Origin: Cytophagaceae bacterium
Lineage (GTDB): Bacteria > Bacteroidota > Bacteroidia > Cytophagales > Cytophagaceae
DNA: 21,193 bases
Assembly: GCA_021151805.1 (NCBI GenBank)
Contig: JAGKWN010000067.1
Location: 1-21,193, forward strand
Reading direction: 5' to 3'
Both the position numbers and the translations under genes were made by a program. Positions 14,548 through 21,193 of this stretch are shown here, piece after piece (positions within the stretch are counted from its first letter, which is position 1; each line of letters starts with the position of its first letter). The notes under the pieces are model-generated. The model was not told where the DNA came from. It ran no database searches and was given only the letters and a program-made list of their open reading frames with translations.

Positions 14548-14868
14548 TTATAACTGCGCATCAATTTTTTGTGCCAATACAGATTTAGGAACAACGCCAA
14601 CTTGTTTGTCAACGATTTCACCTTTTTTCAATACCAGCAATGTAGGGATAGAACGGATACCAAACTTAGCTGATACTACCGGATTCTCATCTACATTCAA
14701 TTTCGCAATTACTGCTTTACCAGCATAATCACCAGCAAGTTCTTCAACTACCGGTCCGATCATTTTACAAGGACCACACCATTCAGCCCAGAAATCTACT
14801 AATACAGGTTGATTTGTATTGATTATCTCTTCAAAGTTCGCGTCTGTTATTTCTACTGCTTTTCCCAT
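14548..14868 (-). CDS. trxA: Thioredoxin
   Basis: The 106-residue protein is a single thioredoxin domain of standard length. The redox site WCGPCK is at residues 30-35 after the VDFWAEW strand. The cis-proline is in SIPTLLVLKKGE near residue 74. It reduces disulfides in cytoplasmic proteins and, in the family, is kept reduced by thioredoxin reductase. There is no signal peptide. It lies 60 nt downstream of dnaE on the same strand. That gap holds TAAATTTTG (14914-14906 on the reverse strand), one base longer than the -7 consensus, so it may have its own promoter. Confidence 0.96.
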   Translation of the reverse strand: MGKAVEITDANFEEIINTNQPVLVDFWAEWCGPCKMIGPVVEELAGDYAGKAVIAKLNVDENPVVSAKFGIRSIPTLLVLKKGEIVDKQVGVVPKSVLAQKIDAQL

Positions 14869-14928
14869 AATTGAAAATGTGTTAACTGTATAATGTAAAC
14901 TTAAGCAAAATTTAATGAAAATAGTTCC

Positions 14929-17900
14929 TTAGGCGCCTATTTTGTAACTCACCCCGTCCAGTTTGGTCAATTCCTCCAGAAACACATTGTTGGGATCAAC
15001 TCTGTAACTGCGTGAAAATGTTTTTACTGTATGTTCATTGGTGTTTTTGGTCAACGTTAAATACAACAAACAGGATCCTTTATGCTCCGAAACGATCCGG
15101 TCAATTTCTACTACCGTAATGGCGTTGATCTGATCCAGATTCACACTTATATTCACACTTTTGCATAATTTGGCGCGTACATCGGCCAGCAACTGGGTAA
15201 CCGTAATTTTAAAGTCCAGCTCACCTTCACGCCCCCATTTCGGTTTTAAGCTTCCTTTCATAAACAGAAACTCACCAATATTAATGAAATGGGCATGTTT
15301 CAGATAATCCTCGCCGAATAATGCCAGGTCCAGCGAACCAGTATAATCCTCAATCGTGAATAGCACAAATGGTTTCCCATTCTTACTCTGGCGTACGTTC
15401 ACCTTAGTAACAATGCCTGCAACCGTTAGATCTTTTCCTTGCGGACTGCTCATAACATTTTCCAGCGAACAGTTGCAGAAGTTGTCAATCTCCAGTTTGA
15501 ACTGATCCAGCGGGTGACCTGAAATATAGAAACCAACAATCTCTTTTTCTTTCTTCAGCTTTTCAATGTTACCCCATTCTTCGCACGGCGTTATTTTCGG
15601 CGGTGCTGGCTTAGCACTGGTGCTATCGCCGAATAGGGACGATTGGTTGCTGTCGTCCTCTGTCTGGAAGGCATTACCATAACGAATCGCTTTTTCCAGG
15701 AAGGAAATAGTTTCACGTTCTGCCGTATGGAAATACTGTGCACGGTGCAACTCTGTGAAACCATCAAGACCGCCGGCAATGGCAAGCGACTCAATTGTTT
15801 TTTTACTTACCGCACGTAGGTTCACGCGCGAAACAAAATCAAAAAAATCTTTAAATGGTCCGTTGGCTTTACGTTCATCTACGATGGCCTGCACCGGACC
15901 TTCACCAACACCTTTAATGGCGCCCATCCCAAAACGAATCTGGCCATCTTTGTTTACAGAAAACTGGTAACTACTTTCATTCACATCCGGCCCAAGCACG
16001 GCCATGCCCATACGCTGGCACTCTTCCATGAAGAAAGAGATTTTGTCAAAGTTGCTTAAGTTGTGCGTCAATACAGACGCCATATATTCGGATGGATAAT
16101 TCGCTTTTAAATAACCGGTCTGGTAAGCTACGAATGCATAGCAGGTAGAGTGTGATTTGTTGAAGGCATATTGTGCAAAGGCTTCCCAGTCGGTCCACAC
16201 TTTTTCACAGATCTTCGGATCAAGCCCTTTCGCTGCTGCACCATCAATGAATTTACCTTTCATTTTGTCCAGTGTAGCCCGGTCTTTCTTACCCATGGCT
16301 TTACGTAGTACATCAGCATCGCCTTTGGTAAAGCCCGCCAGCTTCTGCGACAGAAGCATTACCTGCTCCTGATAAACCGTAATCCCGTAAGTATCGCCTA
16401 AGTATTCTTCCATCTCCGGCAAGTCATACACGATCTCTTCTTTACCGAGTTTACGCGCAATGAATTTAGGAATGTATTCGATCGGCCCCGGTCTGTACAA
16501 GGCGTTCATGGCGATCAAATCTTCAAATTTGTCCGGCTTTAAGTTGATCAAATGTTTCTGCATCCCCGCAGATTCAAACTGGAAGGTTGCATTCGTTTCA
16601 CCTTTCTGATAGAGTTCAAATGTTTTCGCATCATCCAACGGAATATAATCAATGTCGATTTTTACACCGTGATTTTCTTCAATCATTTTCAACGCATCAC
16701 GAATAATAGTAAGGGTCTTCAGACCCAAAAAGTCCATCTTGATTACACCGGCATCTTCAATTACTTTTCCGTCGAACTGCGTTACAAGCAACTCCGAATC
16801 TTTTGCCGTGAATACAGGAATGATGTCATAGAGATCTTTCGGCGCAATGATGATACCGGCCGCGTGAATACCTGTACCACGTACAGAACCTTCAAGTACC
16901 AACGCTTCTTTCAATACGTCAGAACTTAAGGTGCCGTCGTCTTCTAATATTTCACGCAGCTTTTTTACATTCTCGAGATCTTCCGGCGTAAGTTCTTCAG
17001 AAAGGGTTTTTTCTTTTTCATTCTTTTTATCCGATGCCTTCATCGGACCTTTCATTACCCAGTTCAATTCAATACCAGGCTTGTCAGGCACAAGCTTCGC
17101 AAGCGCGTTTGATTCCTGCAAGGGCAGATCCAGTACACGGGCAACGTCTTTGATACTCATTTTCGCTGCCATGGTACCATAGGTCACGATCTGTGCAACC
17201 TGCGACTTGCCGTATTTCTCCACAACATAATCAATCACACGCTGACGGCCTTCATCATCGAAGTCCGTATCAATATCGGGCATGCTCTTACGATCCGGAT
17301 TCAGGAAACGCTCAAACAGTAAATTATATTTAATCGGGTCAATGTTTGTGATACCTATACAGTATGCAACAGCAGAGCCGGCTGCAGATCCACGGCCAGG
17401 ACCTACGAATACACCAATCTCACGACCTTTGTTGATGAAGTCCTGCACGATGAGGAAATAACCCGCAAAACCCATCGTGCGGATGGTGTGCAATTCAAAA
17501 TCCAGGCGTTCTTTAATATCATCGGTTACTTCTCCGTAACGGTTGCGTGCACCTTCATACGTTAAGTGTTGCAGATAATTATCCTGATCTAAGAATGTTG
17601 GTGGAATTTCGTAATTCGGCAACAGGATGTCCTGCTTGAGTTTCAGGATCTCAACCTTGTCAACGATCTGCATCGTATTGTCGATCGCTTCAGGCAAGTC
17701 GCTGAAGAGTGCCGACATCTCTTCTTTTGTTTTGAAATAGAACTGATCGTTGGCAAATGCAAAACGACGACCTTTCATCATGGTCTCGTCGTCCGAAAAA
17801 TCTTTCATGGTTGGGGTGCTTTGTTTTTCACCCGTGTTGATACACAAAAGAATGTCGTGCGCGTTTGAATCTTTCTGGTCTACATAATGCGAATCGTTCG

Positions 17901-18513
17901 AAGCAATGATCGGTACCTGATACTTGCGTGCAAGTTTGATCAACACTTCGTTCACAATATTCTGTTCTTTTATATCGTGACGTTGTAATTCAATATAGTA
18001 ATCTTCACCGAAAAGGTCGAGCCACCACTTGAATGCTTTTTCTCCGGCTTCTTCACCTTTCGATAAAATAGTGCGCGGCACTTCTGCGCCTAAACAACAG
18101 GTTGTGGCAATAAGACCTTTGTGATATTTAAGAACAAGTTCTTTATCGATACGCGGATACTTACCATACAAGCCATCGATGTAACCCATGGAACAAAGCT
18201 TGATCAGGTTTTTATAACCCTCCGGATTTTTAGCAAGCAGTAGTTGATGATAACGTACGTCTTTATTATCCTTCGTGAAATTTTTCTTGAAACGGTCTTC
18301 CACCAGATAAAATTCGCAGCCAACAATAGGCTTAATGTTGTTTTTAACTGCTTCAGCAACAAATTGAAAAATACCATGCATGTTTCCATGGTCTGTCAGC
18401 GCAAGGGCTTTCATGCCGTTTGCGGCCGCTTTGCCAACCAGACCTTTTATGCTGGCAGCACCATCTAATAAAGAAAACTGTGAATGGACATGTAAGTGTG
18501 CGAAATCTGGCAT
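14929..18513 (-). CDS. dnaE: DNA polymerase III alpha subunit
   Basis: The 1194-residue replicative polymerase has all family domains. The N-terminal PHP domain (HLHVHSQFSLLDG at 7-18, DHGN at 40-43, NDSHY at 205-209) keeps its likely metal ligands, unlike the degenerate E. coli version, so it may be an active exonuclease. The catalytic acids are Asp412 and Asp414 in MPDIDTDF and Asp593 in KMDFLGLKTL. GPGRGSAAGSAV is at 370-381. An OB-fold near residues 1020-1090 (LTVAGIVTKVNVRQSKNGKP) follows helix-hairpin-helix-type DNA contacts. Residues about 490-530 form a very charged Lys/Glu-rich segment. The ATG at 18513 gives MPDFAHLHVH, the usual DnaE1 start. trxA follows 60 nt downstream. Confidence 0.97.
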   Translation of the reverse strand: MPDFAHLHVHSQFSLLDGAASIKGLVGKAAANGMKALALTDHGNMHGIFQFVAEAVKNNIKPIVGCEFYLVEDRFKKNFTKDNKDVRYHQLLLAKNPEGYKNLIKLCSMGYIDGLYGKYPRIDKELVLKYHKGLIATTCCLGAEVPRTILSKGEEAGEKAFKWWLDLFGEDYYIELQRHDIKEQNIVNEVLIKLARKYQVPIIASNDSHYVDQKDSNAHDILLCINTGEKQSTPTMKDFSDDETMMKGRRFAFANDQFYFKTKEEMSALFSDLPEAIDNTMQIVDKVEILKLKQDILLPNYEIPPTFLDQDNYLQHLTYEGARNRYGEVTDDIKERLDFELHTIRTMGFAGYFLIVQDFINKGREIGVFVGPGRGSAAGSAVAYCIGITNIDPIKYNLLFERFLNPDRKSMPDIDTDFDDEGRQRVIDYVVEKYGKSQVAQIVTYGTMAAKMSIKDVARVLDLPLQESNALAKLVPDKPGIELNWVMKGPMKASDKKNEKEKTLSEELTPEDLENVKKLREILEDDGTLSSDVLKEALVLEGSVRGTGIHAAGIIIAPKDLYDIIPVFTAKDSELLVTQFDGKVIEDAGVIKMDFLGLKTLTIIRDALKMIEENHGVKIDIDYIPLDDAKTFELYQKGETNATFQFESAGMQKHLINLKPDKFEDLIAMNALYRPGPIEYIPKFIARKLGKEEIVYDLPEMEEYLGDTYGITVYQEQVMLLSQKLAGFTKGDADVLRKAMGKKDRATLDKMKGKFIDGAAAKGLDPKICEKVWTDWEAFAQYAFNKSHSTCYAFVAYQTGYLKANYPSEYMASVLTHNLSNFDKISFFMEECQRMGMAVLGPDVNESSYQFSVNKDGQIRFGMGAIKGVGEGPVQAIVDERKANGPFKDFFDFVSRVNLRAVSKKTIESLAIAGGLDGFTELHRAQYFHTAERETISFLEKAIRYGNAFQTEDDSNQSSLFGDSTSAKPAPPKITPCEEWGNIEKLKKEKEIVGFYISGHPLDQFKLEIDNFCNCSLENVMSSPQGKDLTVAGIVTKVNVRQSKNGKPFVLFTIEDYTGSLDLALFGEDYLKHAHFINIGEFLFMKGSLKPKWGREGELDFKITVTQLLADVRAKLCKSVNISVNLDQINAITVVEIDRIVSEHKGSCLLYLTLTKNTNEHTVKTFSRSYRVDPNNVFLEELTKLDGVSYKIGA

Positions 18514-18810
18514 ATTCGTAGTTGTGGTAAGACCTACAAGTTACCCAATAACAAAAAAGAGATATTCAAAAGTTTTCAACAGGAGGATTATTTTGGAGAA
18601 ACCTCAAAAATCCTTTGTGCTCTTATAAAGAACCACATACTCCGGAATTACAGTGCATTCAGCCAGAAAGTTTGTCACAGATCAATCTGGGCATCGCCCC
18701 CGGAAAATGGAGTGGACTAGCTAGAAACCCAACAAGGGTTTTATTAACTATATTTCGTTTTTAATGAATTTGCTTCAAGCTTATCGATACGAATCCTTGG
18801 AGGCTTGGCC
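18514..18810. other. Intergenic region upstream of dnaE, with a small hairpin
   Basis: This 297-bp gap holds the dnaE leader and the end of the M61 gene. AAACCC (18725-18730), loop AACAA and GGGTTT (18736-18741) form a 6-bp hairpin that could be a weak terminator for the M61 gene. I see no convincing TAnnTTTG box for dnaE and no likely gene on either strand. Confidence 0.4.
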
Positions 18811-20496
18811 TTAAAACAATCCCGACTCTTCCGTAATTTGAATTTGCAACGTCTTAAAATAAACCTCTTCCGTACGTTTTAATTCAACATTCCAGTTTTG
18901 AATGCCGTTGGTGCAATCGATAAGAATAGATTCCGGTATTTCAGAAAAATTTTCTGCTTTAAATTCAGTAGCAGGTAAACCATTTATTCGGAGTATACGG
19001 TCGCCTTTGCCTAAAACAGCCAGGTAAGGAGAAGTATCATCCACCGTTTGTATGGTAAACGTAGCATCGCTAAGGAATCCAAAGCAGCGTGCGAAGAAAT
19101 TCGCATGGGGTTCTTCAGTTACAGAAATGTTCAAATAATTAAACGCTTTGATCAGATCTTCTTTCAGGTCACCTGTTTCATAAATCCAACGTGTGAAATC
19201 TTCTGTGTAGTGGTTTGAAGTCATTGAATGAAAAAGGGCTGTAATGGAATCTTCTGTATATGCTTTGCCTTCAGCTTTTTGATTACTCCATAAGTGTAAC
19301 ATCATGTCACGAAGCGTTGAAGCGTTTGAGGTAGCCTTTCGGATTGCACTATCCATGAGGAATGCAACGATTGCACCTTTTACATAAATGGAAACCTTAC
19401 GATTTGGAATACCGGCATCATATCCATCTACCCACAGGTCAAAAGAGCTGTCAGCCAGAGAAAGATGTTTGTTGCCGAAAGAATAAAAGTGACGTTTTAA
19501 CAGAATATTTAATTCATCCTGGTACCATTCTTTTGTGAACACATTTGCATGTGCTACATAATAATCGCCCAGATAAGTTGTGATGCCTTCTGCAATAAAT
19601 CCGGTTTTAAAATATTGTGCTTCAAATAAATTATAAGGAAGCATTTCTGCAGGCCTGATTTTACAGATGTTCCAGGCATGGTACAATTCGTGTGAACAGA
19701 TTCCGATCAATTCCGGATATAGTTTTTCTTTTACATCTGCTGCCGGCCCCAGACAGATCACCGTTGAATTGCGGTGCTCTACACCATGATAATGCTGGTA
19801 AGGCAGAATCAGTAATTGGAAGTGATATTCCTTTTCAGGGAAATCTCCAAAATCCCTGATCTGCGCTTCGGTAAACTTTTGAAAATCTTCTGTAATTGTT
19901 TCGGGGAAATGCGAAGCATCAACCGTAGCATGTATATAGAATGGAATGCCTTTTACATGATATTCCAGTGTTGTAAGATCAGGAGCAGCAAGGATCGGAA
20001 AATCGCTAAGCGCAAGAAAACAATCGGTTTGATAATGGAAGGCTGCTTTTTGCGGCATACCTGTTTTTATAATAAAAGAATCCCGTAGGTTCAGTTTTAA
20101 GGAGCAAGGAAGGTGTTCCTGTTTGTCGACTGCCATTAAACAGGCAATCGGGTTTATATAGAAAAGGGCATGATCCGACCAGCAACCGCCGGCATCCATT
20201 TGGCGACAATAATATAAATAAGTAAAGGAGATGACCGTTCCGGCCTGAGCTTCTACCTGCCAGGAATTTCGATTCACCTTTTTTACAGGTACTAAAGCGC
20301 CGGATTGGTCCTGTGCAGAACAATCCCGGATATTGGCTGCATACTGCTGTAGCATATAACGGCCAGGTCTCCAGGAGGGAATTTTCAGAAGGGGGTTACT
20401 TTCACCAGCTTCGAAAGAAATTGTTACCTGAATAAAATTGGCAGGTAAATTTTCAGTATATATTTGATATTCAATTTGTTTTGTTGAATTTTGCAT
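18811..20496 (-). CDS. M61 family (glycyl aminopeptidase-like) peptidase with PDZ domain
   Basis: The 561-residue protein has the M61 architecture. An N-terminal beta domain begins IEYQIYTENL and contains PSWRPGRYML near residue 40, a typical M61 segment. HGVEHRNST at 238-246 is the conserved GxEH-type motif. The zinc motif HELYH is at 269-273, and the third ligand is Glu303 in FIAEGITTYLGDYY. A PDZ-like domain follows at about 460-530 (GKGDRILRINGLPA). Family members include glycyl aminopeptidases; the natural substrate here is unknown. No signal peptide is visible, so it is probably cytoplasmic. It diverges from rpmH with about 60 bp between its start and the rpmH -33 element. The reverse-strand TAATCTTTG near 20530 is one base off the -7 consensus. 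Confidence 0.9.
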   Translation of the reverse strand: MQNSTKQIEYQIYTENLPANFIQVTISFEAGESNPLLKIPSWRPGRYMLQQYAANIRDCSAQDQSGALVPVKKVNRNSWQVEAQAGTVISFTYLYYCRQMDAGGCWSDHALFYINPIACLMAVDKQEHLPCSLKLNLRDSFIIKTGMPQKAAFHYQTDCFLALSDFPILAAPDLTTLEYHVKGIPFYIHATVDASHFPETITEDFQKFTEAQIRDFGDFPEKEYHFQLLILPYQHYHGVEHRNSTVICLGPAADVKEKLYPELIGICSHELYHAWNICKIRPAEMLPYNLFEAQYFKTGFIAEGITTYLGDYYVAHANVFTKEWYQDELNILLKRHFYSFGNKHLSLADSSFDLWVDGYDAGIPNRKVSIYVKGAIVAFLMDSAIRKATSNASTLRDMMLHLWSNQKAEGKAYTEDSITALFHSMTSNHYTEDFTRWIYETGDLKEDLIKAFNYLNISVTEEPHANFFARCFGFLSDATFTIQTVDDTSPYLAVLGKGDRILRINGLPATEFKAENFSEIPESILIDCTNGIQNWNVELKRTEEVYFKTLQIQITEESGLF

Positions 20497-20551
20497 GGCA
20501 AATCAGGCAGTTTTGGTATCTTTTAGCAAAGATTAATAAGTTATTTTTAAA

Positions 20552-20563
20552 AACAATATTGTT
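20552..20563. promoter_or_regulatory. 12-bp palindrome overlapping the rpmH -33 element
   Basis: AACAATATTGTT is a perfect dyad in the space between the divergent M61 and rpmH genes. Its right half contains the TTG taken as the rpmH -33 element, so a bound protein would block that promoter. It may equally be chance in AT-rich DNA. Confidence 0.3.
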
Positions 20564-20589
20564 AGTTCGAAAAACGATTGGTATATTTG
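20559..20589 (+). promoter_or_regulatory. rpmH-rnpA promoter
   Basis: A -33 TTG (20559-20561) is separated by 20 nt from the -7 box TATATTTG (20582-20589). This is the best fit in the window to the Bacteroidetes TTG / TAnnTTTG promoter. The leader to rpmH is about 60 nt. Confidence 0.65.
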
Positions 20590-20655
20590 CAACCCTATTT
20601 ATACGAAAGGAACAGATTCTTGTCTCAACAATAAATAGGATAACGATTTACTATT

Positions 20656-20814
20656 ATGAAAAGGACATTCCAGCCATCAAACCGTAAGAGAAAAAACAAG
20701 CACGGATTCCGTTCAAGAATGGAAACTGCTAACGGTAGAAGAGTTTTAGCTGCAAGAAGAGCTAAAGGTCGTAAAAGATTAACGGTATCAGACGAGACGC
20801 CTCGTAAAGGATAA
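20656..20814 (+). CDS. rpmH: 50S ribosomal protein L34
   Basis: This 52-residue basic protein is unmistakable: it starts MKRTFQPSNRKRKNKHGFR and continues with RMETANGRRVLAARRAKGRK, the L34 signature. A short acidic-ended tail (TVSDETPRKG) extends past the usual end, as in other Bacteroidetes L34. It binds 23S rRNA in the large subunit. rnpA starts 45 nt downstream on the same strand, the conserved rpmH-rnpA order. Confidence 0.97.
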   Translation: MKRTFQPSNRKRKNKHGFRSRMETANGRRVLAARRAKGRKRLTVSDETPRKG

Positions 20815-20821
20815 TTATTCT

Positions 20822-20902
20822 AAGCTTGTTACCGTTTTGGGTGAACAGTTAGATTTAACATGCACCAAAACAATATACATACAAACGGTAACAAGCTTTT
20901 TT
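20822..20902 (+). terminator. Long inverted repeat with T run across the rnpA start (attenuator-like)
   Basis: AAGCTTGTTACCGTTT (20822-20837) is perfectly complementary to AAACGGTAACAAGCTT (20883-20898), followed by TTTT (20899-20902), so the T run is 6 long. The 45-nt loop holds the rnpA start codon at 20860, and the right arm lies in rnpA codons 8-13. Inside the loop, TGG(G)TG can also pair with CACCA at rnpA codons 2-3. It could terminate part of the transcripts after rpmH or hide the rnpA start. Confidence 0.6.
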
Positions 20903-21193
20903 CTTTTCCTAAAAAGGAAAAGTTAACAAGTAAAATTATAATCGATCGCCTCTTTAAAGAAGGTGAATCCAGATTCAAATATCCATTCCGGATATTATTT
21001 TTAACCGGCGAAACTCATTCGCAGGATTTTCCTCAAGTAGTTATTTCCGTAAGTAAGCGCAATTTCAAACGTGCCGTTGATCGCAATCGCATTAAACGTT
21101 TGATCCGTGAAGCATACCGTCTTCAAAAAACTGAACTGATTTCTTTGTTTCCGGAGAAACCATCTTCCCTTGCAATTCTTTATACTGCTAAAG
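20860..21193 (+). CDS. rnpA: Ribonuclease P protein component, cut by the window end
   Basis: The first 111 residues are visible. The conserved start FPKKEKLTSK near residue 16 is followed by IIDRLFKEG, and the signature RNRIKRLIREAYRL lies near residue 75. The protein assists the RNase P RNA in cutting the 5' leader from tRNA precursors. The ATG at 20860 is the only usable start: a TGA lies in frame 16 nt upstream and there is no later start before the conserved domain. The first 14 residues (MHQNNIHTNGNKLF) are not family-like and partly encode the right arm of the inverted repeat. Confidence 0.95.
   Translation, partial: MHQNNIHTNGNKLFSFPKKEKLTSKIIIDRLFKEGESRFKYPFRILFLTGETHSQDFPQVVISVSKRNFKRAVDRNRIKRLIREAYRLQKTELISLFPEKPSSLAILYTAK

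Noticed and set aside
16552..16929. 125-residue ORF antisense to dnaE
   Set aside because: It lies wholly opposite the well-supported polymerase gene, has no family features, and its composition is that of a complementary-strand shadow.
18496..18720. Forward ORF of 74 codons upstream of dnaE
   Set aside because: It begins inside dnaE on the opposite strand, has no recognisable motif and no promoter.
18775..18790. TCAAGCTTATCGATAC, like a cloning-vector polylinker (HindIII-ClaI)
   Set aside because: Only 16 nt match what I remember of a common vector, and the flanks read as ordinary genome, so vector contamination is unlikely.

Overview
The window looks like chromosome from a Bacteroidetes of the Cytophagales type, resembling Cytophaga hutchinsonii. 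The signs are AT-rich intergenic DNA, TAnnTTTG -7 promoter boxes without obvious Shine-Dalgarno sequences, a CarboxypepD_reg-type TonB-dependent receptor, many lipoproteins, and a secreted protease with a C-terminal type IX secretion sorting domain. Family names come from motifs read by eye. The species is a guess.

Layout, left to right. Positions 1-2600 (+): pyrR, pyrB and an acyltransferase-3 membrane protein, probably one transcript. Positions 2600-4020: a REP-like repeat, a DUF4846-like lipoprotein (-) that diverges from two tiny lipoproteins (+) too short for ordinary gene callers. Positions 4060-6390 (+): cmk, ispH and a DUF502 membrane protein. Positions 6450-11800 (+): a TonB-dependent receptor, a large lipoprotein with highly-expressed-looking codons, a small unknown lipoprotein, and a promoter followed about 40 nt later by a strong terminator (possible small RNA). 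Positions 11788-12335 (-): a frameshifted small ORF and a possible transposase remnant. Positions 12351-14459 (+): a reprolysin-like secreted metalloprotease. Positions 14548-20496 (-): trxA, dnaE and an M61 peptidase. Positions 20559-21193 (+): rpmH and the first part of rnpA, cut by the window end.

The most interesting signal is regulatory. Three promoters, in front of the TonB receptor, its lipoprotein partner and the candidate small RNA, each carry a tandem array of units starting with TA (best form TAACA) at 11-bp intervals. The last unit starts 13 or 14 bp before a TAnnTTTG box in all three cases. An 11-bp direct-repeat period is the geometry of PhoB/OmpR-family response regulators, so these look like one small regulon for outer-membrane uptake, possibly phosphate-starvation controlled. 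A second notable signal is a 16-bp perfect inverted repeat between rpmH and rnpA. Its right arm lies inside rnpA codons 8-13 and is followed by a T run, which suggests attenuation of rnpA. A third is a classical A AAA AAC slippery heptamer at the point where a small reverse-strand ORF would have to change frame.
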